Part shown: piece by piece, positions 16,180 through 24,540 of the stretch
Position numbering within the stretch: the stretch's first letter is position 1
Layout of the letters: each line of letters opens with the position of its first letter
Source: Bog-473 sp963840245
Lineage (GTDB): Bacteria; Actinomycetota; Acidimicrobiia; Acidimicrobiales; RAAP-2
Direction: 5' to 3'
Assembly (NCBI GenBank): GCA_963840245.1
Contig: CAWIYI010000023.1
Location: forward strand, 31,113-95,112
Length of the DNA: 64,000 nucleotides
Program-made: the position numbers and the translations under genes
The notes under the pieces: model-generated
What the model was told of the DNA's origin: nothing
The model's database searches: none
The model's input: the letters and a program-made list of their open reading frames with translations, nothing else

Positions 16180-19100
16180 ATGGGAGCCGACGGAGAAACG
16201 GGGTTGCTGGGCACCTCGGCCTCTGATGCCGGGACCGACCGCACCCTCCACGTGGCGCTCGGCCGCCGGGTGGCGGTCATCGGCGATCTGCTGCTCCCGT
16301 CCGAGCCCTCTGACAGCTCGCGCGCCGCCTGCCGCGACATTGCCCGCCGGCTCGAGGAGTGGCAGGGCCCGGGCATCGTGATCGTCTGCGGCCGCCTGGT
16401 CGCGCCGGGCTGCCACGACGATCCGTCCGGCGCCGTCGACACGCACCCGGAGCTCGCCGACGCGCTGGGCGCGTTCGCCGCCCGCGCCGACTCCCAGGTG
16501 ATCGTCGTGATGGTGCCCTCCGACCGCGACCCCGCGCTGGTGCAGGCGCTGGAGCGTCGCGGGATCTCGGTGCGCGACCAGGTCGACCTCGCATGCGAGA
16601 CCGGTGCGGGCATGCGCACGGTGCTCGTGCGCGCCGGTTCCCTCCGGCCCGACAGCAACCCCCCGGTCGACGCCGCACCCGCCGACGACCGCCCCTGGCT
16701 GGCCGGGATGGAGCGGCTCGATGACCCGCGCCTGGCGCGCCGCTTCGTCACCTCGCGCGTGCTGTACCGGCGGTTGCGCCGCTACCTCTGGGCGCCACCG
16801 CTCGCGCTGGCCGTGATCGCGCTGTTGCTGCGCGTCGAATTCGTGGTCGACGGTCTGGGCCGGGTGTTCCGCACACCCCGGCAGCAGACTGCCCTGCAGC
16901 GGGCGTACACCGCCACCTGGCCCTCCCGCTTCATCGTCACGGTGGTGATCGCGCTGGTCCTCCTGGCGGTATTGGCCGTCGTGGTGGCCATCACGTCGCG
17001 CGGCATCTGGCGCGCGCTCGGGGGCGAGGGCCTGCCCGCGCCATGGGCCGGCGGTCCGTCGGGAGCCCGGCCGATCGCGCACGACCAGCTCCAACTGGAC
17101 GGCGAGGACGCGTTGGACGCGACGCGGGTCGCCCTCGAGGCCGGTGCCACGGGCGTCATCGTGGGCGGGGCGCTGGTGTCCGAGCTGACCCACCTCGATG
17201 CCGGGTTCTTCGCCTGCCCGGGGGCCACCTCCGAGGTCGTGCACGAGCACCGGGGCCGCCTGGGGCTCCCGCCCACCTTCCTGCACCATCGTCAGGAGTC
17301 CACCCTCGAGATCGAGACGGGGGCCGAGCTCCACGTGCGCCTGCTGCTGGCCGAAGCCGACCTGCCGCTGGCCACATTGGGCGAGCGCTTGGTGACGACC
17401 GACGACGTGGTCAAGGGACGCTCCAAGGCGGCCGACGTCCACGCGGAGCTGGCGGCGAGCTGGCCCAGTGGTGCCTCGTGGCCGCCCGCACCCGAGGTGG
17501 CGGCGGACCACATCCGGGTCCGCCGCATCCGGCGCCTGGCCGCGGTGTCCCTCTTCCTGGCGGGGGCCATCGACCTGCTCTCCTCGGTGACCACCCCACT
17601 GCGCGAGCACCTGCATCTCATCGCCCAGTACCTGCCCGTGGCGGTGGTCCAGGCGGCCGGCGCGCTGACCGCCATCGCCGGCATCGCCATGATCATGCTC
17701 TCGCGGGGCATCCTGCGCGGCCAACGGCGCTCCTGGCTGGTCGCGGTGACCCTGCTCGCCGCGTCGCTGGCCCTGCACCTCCTCCACGCCGCCGACATCA
17801 TCACACTGGTCGTCTGCGCCGGCGTCCTCACCCTGCTGATCGTCCAGCGCGAGCGCTTCCGCGCCCAGACCGAGCCCGCCACCCTTGTCACCGCCTTCGT
17901 CATCCTCGCCGTCGGCGGGGTGATCGCGACCCTCGGCGGCTTCATCGCCGTGGAGGTGGCCGGCCGCGTGCACCACCACCCCCTCCCCGCCTGGCCCGAC
18001 GTGCTCCTCGGTTCGGCCGAACGGCTCGTCGGCGTGGAGTGGGTGACCTTCCCGAGAACCATCGACCGCTTCGCCTCCATCAGCCTCCTCGCCGTCGGCA
18101 TCAGCCTGATCGTGGTGGCGCTGTACCTCTTGACCCGGCCGGTGGTGGATCGCCGCTTGTCGTCGGGGCGAGCGGCCATGGGCCGGCGCGCCGCCGAGCT
18201 CCGGGCGCGTGACATCGTGCGGCGCCACGGCACCGGCACCCTCGACTACTTCGCGTTGCGCGACGACAAGCAGTGGTTCTTCCACCGGGACTCACTCGTC
18301 GCCTACGCAGTCTTCGGCGGCGTCTGCCTGGTCTCCCCCGATCCCATCGGGCCGTTCTCCGAGCGCGCGCACGTCTGGGACTCGTTCCGCCGTTACGTGG
18401 ATCGCAACGGCTGGGGCCTCGGTGTGATGGGTGCTGGTGAGGAGTGGCTGCCGACGTACCAGGCGTCGGGCATGCGCTTCCTCTACATCGGGGACGAAGC
18501 GGTGGTGGACCCCCGGGAGTTCTCGCTCCAGGGCGGAAAGATGAAGGGGCTGCGCCAGGCCGTCAACCGCGTCGCCCGCTATGGCTACACGGTCCGCTTC
18601 CTCGATCCGGCCCGTCTCGACCCGGCCGACGCCGCGCGCATGGCCGATCTGATGGCCAAGAGCCGGCGCGGCGAGCAGGAGCGCGGCTTCTCCATGATGC
18701 TGGGTCGCCTCTTCGACCGGCGCGACACCGGGCTGCTGCTCACGCTCGTCGAGGGTCCCGACGGTGCGCCGGCCGCCATGTGCCAGTTCGTGCCCTCGCC
18801 CGCGATCGGCGGTTTCTCACTCGACCTCATGCGCCGCGACCCCGGCGACCATCCCAACGGGCTGCTCGACTTCGCGCTGTGCTCGACCATCGACCGCCTC
18901 AAGGAGATGGGCATGAAGGGGCTCAGTATGAACTTCGCGGCCCTGCGATCCGTCCTCGAGGGCGACACCGGTGACGGCGTGACCCAGCGCGTGGAGCGCT
19001 GGGCGCTGCGCCGGCTCTCCGGCGTCCTGCAGATCGAGACGCTGTGGCGGTTCAACGCCAAGTACGAGCCCAAGTGGCTCCCGCGCTACATCGTCTTCGA

Positions 19101-19308
19101 TTCGGCGGAGCAGTTCGTGCCGGTCGTCGTGCAGATCATGCGGGCAGAGTCCCTGACCGAGGTGCCGGTGATCGGCCGCCTCCTCACGACCGGCGTGGCC
19201 AAGCGGTCGGGGCCGGCCGTGCCCGAAGAGGTCCTGGCGGCGCAGGAGCACCTGGGCGACGGCATGCCCGGTCGGCAGGAGGCCGGTACGGCCGGGCCGA
19301 GGCCGTGA
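16180..19308 (+). CDS. Degenerate phosphoesterase-like domain fused to MprF-like lysyltransferase
   Basis: A 1042-residue membrane protein. Residues about 25-160 plus 300-430 look like the two parts of an actinobacterial calcineurin-type phosphoesterase, but its metal motifs are eroded: DLLL for DxH, CGRL for GD, PSDRD for GNHD, and VGGAL for GHTH. Two membrane helices lie between them (about 198-216 and 248-270). A six-or-so helix block (about 475-680) precedes a C-terminal DUF2156 domain (about 690-1000) with FFHRDSLVAY, KMKGLRQAVNR and LSMNFAALRS. That domain in MprF/LysX moves aminoacyl groups onto phosphatidylglycerol. The phosphoesterase part is probably structural or regulatory. ATG at 16180 has only a close GAGG. 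Confidence 0.8.
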   Translation: MGADGETGLLGTSASDAGTDRTLHVALGRRVAVIGDLLLPSEPSDSSRAACRDIARRLEEWQGPGIVIVCGRLVAPGCHDDPSGAVDTHPELADALGAFAARADSQVIVVMVPSDRDPALVQALERRGISVRDQVDLACETGAGMRTVLVRAGSLRPDSNPPVDAAPADDRPWLAGMERLDDPRLARRFVTSRVLYRRLRRYLWAPPLALAVIALLLRVEFVVDGLGRVFRTPRQQTALQRAYTATWPSRFIVTVVIALVLLAVLAVVVAITSRGIWRALGGEGLPAPWAGGPSGARPIAHDQLQLDGEDALDATRVALEAGATGVIVGGALVSELTHLDAGFFACPGATSEVVHEHRGRLGLPPTFLHHRQESTLEIETGAELHVRLLLAEADLPLATLGERLVTTDDVVKGRSKAADVHAELAASWPSGASWPPAPEVAADHIRVRRIRRLAAVSLFLAGAIDLLSSVTTPLREHLHLIAQYLPVAVVQAAGALTAIAGIAMIMLSRGILRGQRRSWLVAVTLLAASLALHLLHAADIITLVVCAGVLTLLIVQRERFRAQTEPATLVTAFVILAVGGVIATLGGFIAVEVAGRVHHHPLPAWPDVLLGSAERLVGVEWVTFPRTIDRFASISLLAVGISLIVVALYLLTRPVVDRRLSSGRAAMGRRAAELRARDIVRRHGTGTLDYFALRDDKQWFFHRDSLVAYAVFGGVCLVSPDPIGPFSERAHVWDSFRRYVDRNGWGLGVMGAGEEWLPTYQASGMRFLYIGDEAVVDPREFSLQGGKMKGLRQAVNRVARYGYTVRFLDPARLDPADAARMADLMAKSRRGEQERGFSMMLGRLFDRRDTGLLLTLVEGPDGAPAAMCQFVPSPAIGGFSLDLMRRDPGDHPNGLLDFALCSTIDRLKEMGMKGLSMNFAALRSVLEGDTGDGVTQRVERWALRRLSGVLQIETLWRFNAKYEPKWLPRYIVFDSAEQFVPVVVQIMRAESLTEVPVIGRLLTTGVAKRSGPAVPEEVLAAQEHLGDGMPGRQEAGTAGPRP

Positions 19309-19454
19309 GCGATCCACGCTGCCCGCGTTGCGGGCACCCGGGCGTGCACGCCGAGCGCGGCGACGGCGGCCCATGTGAGGGATGCGACCGTTGCTGGGCC
19401 GACGAGCAACGGCGTGATCGCCCTCCTCACCATGTCCCGCCGTCGGGCGGGTAG
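19305..19454 (+). CDS. 49-residue zinc-ribbon microprotein
   Basis: The GTG start overlaps the stop of the MprF-like gene as GTGA, so the two are probably translated together. It contains CPRC (6-9) and CEGCDRC (24-30), a CxxC-x14-CxxC zinc-ribbon spacing with one extra Cys, and a His-rich tail (PPHHVPPSGG). There is no signal peptide. The function is unknown; it could bind zinc or nucleic acid, or assist its upstream partner. The coupling and the Cys pattern make it more than a chance ORF. Confidence 0.65.
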   Translation: MSDPRCPRCGHPGVHAERGDGGPCEGCDRCWADEQRRDRPPHHVPPSGG

Positions 19455-19769
19455 ACGTCGTCCCGGTACGAACGAAACTCGGTCGTTGTCCGTGCGTTGA
19501 CCAGGTCGGGTCGAACGGCCCTACTCGCTGCCTGAGGTCCCCGCCACAATCATCATCCGGGGGCGGGGTGACCGAGGTGAGTCTGGGGGTCACCCTGCCC
19601 TTTTTCGCGCCTGGCCTCGTTCCGACCTCCGCCGCCCGGCCACTGTCCCGTCGGCGGGGTCGGGACGGCGTACGAGCCCTTCCGGGGCCGCCCCGAGGAC
19701 CGCGTGTCCGGACGCGGCCCGACCTGGGCAAAGATAGGAGCCGACCCAGGACGAGAGGGAACGAATGCC
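19455..19769 (+). other. 315-bp non-coding gap
   Basis: No convincing gene lies here. It holds the hairpin at 19566-19605. Nearer the next gene are AAAGATAGG (about 19730) and the purine-rich AGAGGGA, about 9 nt before the DUF2252 start, which together look like a promoter and ribosome site. The long ORFs that cross it on both strands lack recognisable domains. Confidence 0.5.
19566..19605 (+). terminator. Rho-independent-type hairpin after the MprF-like/zinc-ribbon pair
   Basis: GGGTGACC (19566-19573) and GGTCACCC (19588-19595) form a perfect 8-bp stem with a 14-nt loop. TGCCC and five T follow. The position 110 bp after the zinc-ribbon stop fits transcript termination. Confidence 0.65.
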
Positions 19770-21154
19770 GTGAGCAGTGCCAACCGAGCAACAACGCTCG
19801 TCGCGGCGAAACACGATCTCGCCGCCACGAGCGCCGAGCGCCGCGAGATGGGGCGGCAGGCCCGGGTGCTGGCTCCCCGGGCCGACCTGGCCAACTGGGA
19901 CGAGCGAAACCGCGGCCACGACCCCGTCGACACCATCCTGGCCCAGAACGCCAACCGGCTGCCCGAGCTCGCCCCGCTCCGGCACCAGCGCATGGCGATG
20001 TCGCCGTGGAACTTCTACCGCGGCGCGGCGGCGGTCATGGCGGCCGACCTGGCCTCCCGTCCGCACAGCCGCATCGAGGTGCAGCTCTGCGGGGACGCCC
20101 ATGTCCTGAACTTCGGGCTCTGGGCCACACCGGAGCGCAACCTCAACTTCGATCTGCGCGACTTCGACGAGACCCTGCCCGGGCCCTTCGAGTGGGACGT
20201 GGCCCGCCTCGCCGCCAGCCTGGTGGTGGCGGCCCGGGAGAACGGGGTGAAGGCCAACAAGGCAGACGCCGCGGTGACGGCGGCGGTCGACGCCTACCGC
20301 AACCGGATGCGCTACTACGCCACGCTGCCGATCCTCGACATCTGGTACGAGGGCACGCGCTTCGACCAGTTCATCGACTACTTCGAACCCGCTGACCGCG
20401 GTCAGGTGAAGGTGCAATTCGAGAAGAAGAAGGACACACGGACGAGCCGGGGTGCCTTCGAGAAGCTGACCACGGAGCGACGCGGGCGGGCCCGTATCAC
20501 CCCGCAGCCCCCGCTGCGGGTGACGCTCGACGACGACGAGCAGGGTGACATCGTGGAGGGCCTGCTGGGCGGATACCGCCTCACGCTCCAGGAGGATCGC
20601 CGCCGGCTGTTCGACCGCTTCACCCCGGTGGACGTCGTCCGCCAGGTGGTGGGAGTCGGCAGCGTCGGCATGGTGGTGTATCTCGTGCTGCTCGAGGGGA
20701 GCGCAACGGGTGACCCGCTCTTCCTGCAGTGCAAGCAGGCCGGGCCCTCGGTCTACGAGACCTATACGTACTCGAGCGGGCACGACAACCACGGCGCCCG
20801 GGTCATCGCGGGCAAGCGCATGGTGCAGAGTGCCACCGACATCTTCGTCGGCTGGGGTCCATGGGAGACCGGGACTTCTACGTCCGGCAGTTCCGCGACA
20901 TGAAGCTGATCCCCACCACCGACCTCATCGCGCCCGTCCTGGTCGAGTTCGCCATCGCCTGCGGCAACACGCTGGCCCGGGCGCACGCCCGCTCCGGTGA
21001 CCCGGAGTCCATCGACGCCTACATGGGCAAGAACGACTCGTTCACCAAGGCCATGTGCAAGTTCGCCCGTCTCTACGCCGACCAGAACGAGCGGGACCAC
21101 GCGGCGCTGATCGCCGCCATCCGGCGCGGCAAGGCGGAGAGCATCCTGGATTGA
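19770..21154 (+). CDS. DUF2252 family protein (frame break near 20855)
   Basis: About 461 residues when read through. DUF2252 proteins have a kinase-like fold and unknown function. The family core CGDAHVLNFG and FDLRDFDE is at about 110-140, which would supply the catalytic-loop-like acidic residues, and WDVARLAAS follows. The C-terminal portion (GDRDFYVRQFRDMK onward, ending KAESILD) lies in another frame. One missing G in GGGG (20854-20857) accounts for it and restores VGWGSMGDRDFY. The GTG start has AGAGGGA upstream. It is convergent with nuoN, with only 4 bp between stops. Confidence 0.85.
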
Positions 21155-21158
21155 AGCC

Positions 21159-23015
21159 CTACTTGGGCAGGAACAGCAGCGTGGCGTGGTTGGCGAAGTC
21201 GATGAGCGGCTGGGGCCACACGCCGAAGAGCACGGTCACCCCCGTGCACAGCGCGATGGCCAGACCGGTGAGCGGCGGGACCGCCACCCGCTCGGGCACC
21301 TCCTCCTCGGCCTCGGGCTCGGTCTCGGACTTCCCACCGGGCTCGGACTGGGCATGGATCTCGGGCTGGGCACGGACCTCGGGCTCATCGCCGAGCTCGG
21401 CCTCGGCCCCGGCATCATCGCCGGCCAACAGGATCTGCTCGTTGAGCGTCGTCACCGAGTTGGCGGCGGCCGCCGGGGTGGCCCATGCCAGCCCGCCGCC
21501 CGTGCCGTTCCCCTCGGCGGAGGCCGCCACGATGGTGCCGCCCGCGGTCATGCCGCCTTCGGCCCCCAGGGCGGCCGAGCCGCCCGTCCCGCCCTCGGCC
21601 TCGCCCAGGCCGCCTCCGGCGTACATGAGGACGGCGACCCGCAGGTAGAAGTAGGCCGCGATGACCGCCGTCACCATGGCGATGGCGCCCAGCGGCACCT
21701 CGCCCGCCGCGATGGCGGCGAAGACGACCTGCACCTTGGCCCACAGGCCGGTCGTGAAGGGCGCGCCGGCCTGGGCCAGCAGCAGGACGGCCAGCGCCAG
21801 GGCCAGCACCGGCTGGCGCCCGGCCAGGCCGCGATAGCGGGACAGGTCGTGGTCCGCGTCGCCCTCGCGCCCGAGCACGGTCACGATGGCGAAGCTGCCG
21901 ATCACCATGAACATGTACGCGAAGAGGTAGTAGAGCGACGCGCTGGCGCCGCGGGCGGTGCCGGCCGTCACGCCCAGGAGGATGAATCCGGCATGGTTGA
22001 TGGAGGAGTAGGCCAACATCCGCTTCACGTCGCGCTGGCGCAGGGCCACGAAGGCGCCGAGGACCAGTGACAGCACGGCCAGCCCGTAGATGATGGGCCG
22101 CCAATCGGTCTCGACGACACCGAAGGAGGAGAACAGGACGCGCAGCATGGCCGCGAAGGCACCCGCCTTGGCTATGGCCGCCATGAAGCCGGTGACGGGC
22201 GAGGGGGCGCCCTGGTACACGTCGGGCGTCCACATGTGGAACGGCACCGCCGCCACCTTGAAGGCGAAGCCGACGATCATCAGCGCCAGGCCGGCCAGCA
22301 GCAGGCCGTTGGTCAGGACGACGTTCTTGGACAGGAAGTCCGAGATCTGGGTCAGGTTCGTGGAACCGGTGGCCCCGTAGGTGAGCGCGATGCCGTAGAT
22401 GAAGATGGCCGACGAGAAGCCGCCCAGAATGAAGTACTTGAGGGCGGCCTCGCCCGACGCGGCGCGCCGGTAGTTGAAGGCGGTCAGCACGTACAGGGCG
22501 ATGGAGAGGATCTCGAGACCCAGGAAGATGATGATCAGGTCGTTGGCGATCGCCATCAACATGGCGCCCGACGCCGACATCATCGCCAGCACGTGGAACT
22601 CCGCTCCCTGCGTCCCCTCCCGCCGCAGGTAGCCGTCCGCCACGAGGGCGCTGAGCAGCATGGCGATGGCGACCAGCATCACCACGAACACGCTGAAGCC
22701 GTCCATGACGACCGACTGCTTCACGTAGGTGTGGGCCCCGTGCTGTTGCACGTCGGACCATTGCCAGAGGGCCACGCCCAGCGCACCGCCGGAGATGACC
22801 ACCGTGGAGATGGTGCTCACCCGCACCCGCAGCGGCCGGCGCACCAGTGAGGCCACGCCGAGGAGGACGACGGCACCGCCGATCATGATGATGGGCGGCA
22901 GGATGGCCAGCCAGCGGATGGGCGGCACCGTGATGCTGTTCGACGCCGCGTGCGCCGCGTGCGTGGCGGCGGCGTGGCGACGTGGACGGCGGCGATCACT
23001 TGACCCCCTCCACAC
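21159..23015 (-). CDS. nuoN: NADH-quinone oxidoreductase subunit N with long hydrophilic insertion
   Basis: An antiporter-like membrane subunit of complex I and the last gene of the nuo operon. Helices and the proton-channel Lys regions (PFHMWTPDVYQGAPSPVTG, KRMLAYSSINHAG) are intact. Between the last two helices lies a polar segment of about 105 residues (roughly 470-580), rich in Gly, Ala and Glu. It includes repeated E-PEVRAQPEIHAQSEPG-like stretches and is not a normal NuoN part. The start is uncertain: GTG at 23015 overlaps nuoM by 20 bp, and GTG at 22928 gives MPPIRWLAILPPI. Confidence 0.9.
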   Translation of the reverse strand: MWRGSSDRRRPRRHAAATHAAHAASNSITVPPIRWLAILPPIIMIGGAVVLLGVASLVRRPLRVRVSTISTVVISGGALGVALWQWSDVQQHGAHTYVKQSVVMDGFSVFVVMLVAIAMLLSALVADGYLRREGTQGAEFHVLAMMSASGAMLMAIANDLIIIFLGLEILSIALYVLTAFNYRRAASGEAALKYFILGGFSSAIFIYGIALTYGATGSTNLTQISDFLSKNVVLTNGLLLAGLALMIVGFAFKVAAVPFHMWTPDVYQGAPSPVTGFMAAIAKAGAFAAMLRVLFSSFGVVETDWRPIIYGLAVLSLVLGAFVALRQRDVKRMLAYSSINHAGFILLGVTAGTARGASASLYYLFAYMFMVIGSFAIVTVLGREGDADHDLSRYRGLAGRQPVLALALAVLLLAQAGAPFTTGLWAKVQVVFAAIAAGEVPLGAIAMVTAVIAAYFYLRVAVLMYAGGGLGEAEGGTGGSAALGAEGGMTAGGTIVAASAEGNGTGGGLAWATPAAAANSVTTLNEQILLAGDDAGAEAELGDEPEVRAQPEIHAQSEPGGKSETEPEAEEEVPERVAVPPLTGLAIALCTGVTVLFGVWPQPLIDFANHATLLFLPK

Positions 23016-24540
23016 CCCGGACCGCCACCGGCGGCTCGGCGTGGCCGGTCTTGGACTCGACGTGGGCGATCAACTGGTTGACCGACGGGTTGATGCGGTC
23101 GAGCACCGGCTTGGGGTAGACGCCCAGGAACACGATGAGGATGATGAGCGGCGCCATCACGAGCCGCTCCAGGAGGACGAGGTCACGCGTCTTCTCGTCG
23201 GCCTCGCGCGGCTCGCCGTGGAAGACCTGCTGGTAGGCCCAGAGCAGGTAGATGGCGGCCACGATCACGCCGAGGATGGCGACGACGGCCCACCAGCGGT
23301 GGGTGATGAAGGTGCCCGAGAGCACGAGGAACTCGCTGACGAAGCCGTTGAGGCCGGGCACGCCGATGGAGGCCAGCATGACCACGGTGAAGAGGGCCGC
23401 CATCACGGGCGCCGCCTTCTGGAGCCCGCGCAGCTCGCTCGTCTGCCAGGTGCCCCGGCGCTCGTAGATGAAGCCGATGAGGATGAACAGACCCGCCACG
23501 ATGAGCCCGTGGTTGAGCATGAGGAGGACGGCGCCGGCCAGGCCCTGCGTGCTCAGCGAGAAGGTGCCGAGTGCGATGAAACCGATCCCGGCCAGCGAGG
23601 AATAGGCGACCAGGCGCTTCAGGTCGCGCTGGGCGCAGGCCACGATGGCGCCGTAGACGATGCCGATCACGGCCAGCGTGAGGAGCAGCGGGGCCAGCGT
23701 GCGGGTGGCCTGGGGGAAGAGGCTGAGGTCGAAACGGATGAGGCCGTAGGTGCCCAGCTTGGCCAGCACGCCGGCGAGGAGCACCGAGCCCTCCTCCGAG
23801 GCCTCCGTGTAGGCGTCGGGCGACCAGGTGTGGAACGGGAAGAGCGGCGCCTTGATCGCGAAGGCCGAGGTGAAGGCCAGGAACAAGAGGATGCCCGTCG
23901 TCGACGACAGGTGGGTCTGCATGAGCGGCCCGAGCTCGAAGGTGAGGTAGTGGTACTGCGACTGGTGGATGAAGGCCAGCGCCAGGATCCCGACCAGGAG
24001 GAAGGCCGAGCCGAGGAAGGTGTAGAGGAAGAACTTGATGGCCGCGTAGGCGCGCCGCTGGTGTCCCCAGCCGGCGATGATGAAGTACGAGGGCACCAGG
24101 GTGAGCTCGAACATGAAGAAGAAGACGATGAGGTCGAGCGACAGGAAGCTCCCCATCACGGCCGCCTCGAGCAGCAGGATCCAGGCGAAGTAGGCCCGGG
24201 TGTTCTGGCGGTTGCGCCCGAGGATGATGGCCAGCGGGAACAGCAGGGCGGTCAGCAGCACCAAGAAGATGGAGATGCCGTCGATCCCGAGGTACCAGTG
24301 CACCCCGAGGCTGCTCCCGGTGTACTCGTGGTTCGAGACCAGTTGGAAGCCGCCGTCGTGCACCTTCATGGCGATGAGCGCCAGGACGGCGATGACCGCG
24401 GTGACCAGCGAGACGATCAGGGCGACGACGTAGGGGATCTCCCGCTGCAGGGTCCGGTCGAGGCCGAGCAGGCCGAGCGCCGCGGCCCCGATGGCCGGCA
24501 GCAGGATCAGCAGGGTGAGGAACGGGACGGAATGCGTCAT
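22996..24540 (-). CDS. nuoM: NADH-quinone oxidoreductase subunit M
   Basis: A 514-residue proton-pumping, antiporter-like subunit. The helix-5 Glu region is FFMFELTLVPSYF, the Lys helix is FAIKAPLFPFHTWSPDAYTEA, and KRLVAYSSLAGIGF and LNHGLIVAGLF follow as in the Mrp-type family. The ATG overlaps the nuoL stop as ATGA. About 14 transmembrane helices are expected. The short acidic/basic C-terminal end is poorly conserved. Confidence 0.96.
   Translation of the reverse strand: MTHSVPFLTLLILLPAIGAAALGLLGLDRTLQREIPYVVALIVSLVTAVIAVLALIAMKVHDGGFQLVSNHEYTGSSLGVHWYLGIDGISIFLVLLTALLFPLAIILGRNRQNTRAYFAWILLLEAAVMGSFLSLDLIVFFFMFELTLVPSYFIIAGWGHQRRAYAAIKFFLYTFLGSAFLLVGILALAFIHQSQYHYLTFELGPLMQTHLSSTTGILLFLAFTSAFAIKAPLFPFHTWSPDAYTEASEEGSVLLAGVLAKLGTYGLIRFDLSLFPQATRTLAPLLLTLAVIGIVYGAIVACAQRDLKRLVAYSSLAGIGFIALGTFSLSTQGLAGAVLLMLNHGLIVAGLFILIGFIYERRGTWQTSELRGLQKAAPVMAALFTVVMLASIGVPGLNGFVSEFLVLSGTFITHRWWAVVAILGVIVAAIYLLWAYQQVFHGEPREADEKTRDLVLLERLVMAPLIILIVFLGVYPKPVLDRINPSVNQLIAHVESKTGHAEPPVAVRGVEGVK

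Noticed and set aside
15562..18285. 907-residue open frame on the minus strand
   Set aside because: Only its last 169 residues (the HAD domain) are protein-like. The rest is antisense to the MprF-like gene in a GC-rich frame, with biased low-complexity sequence.
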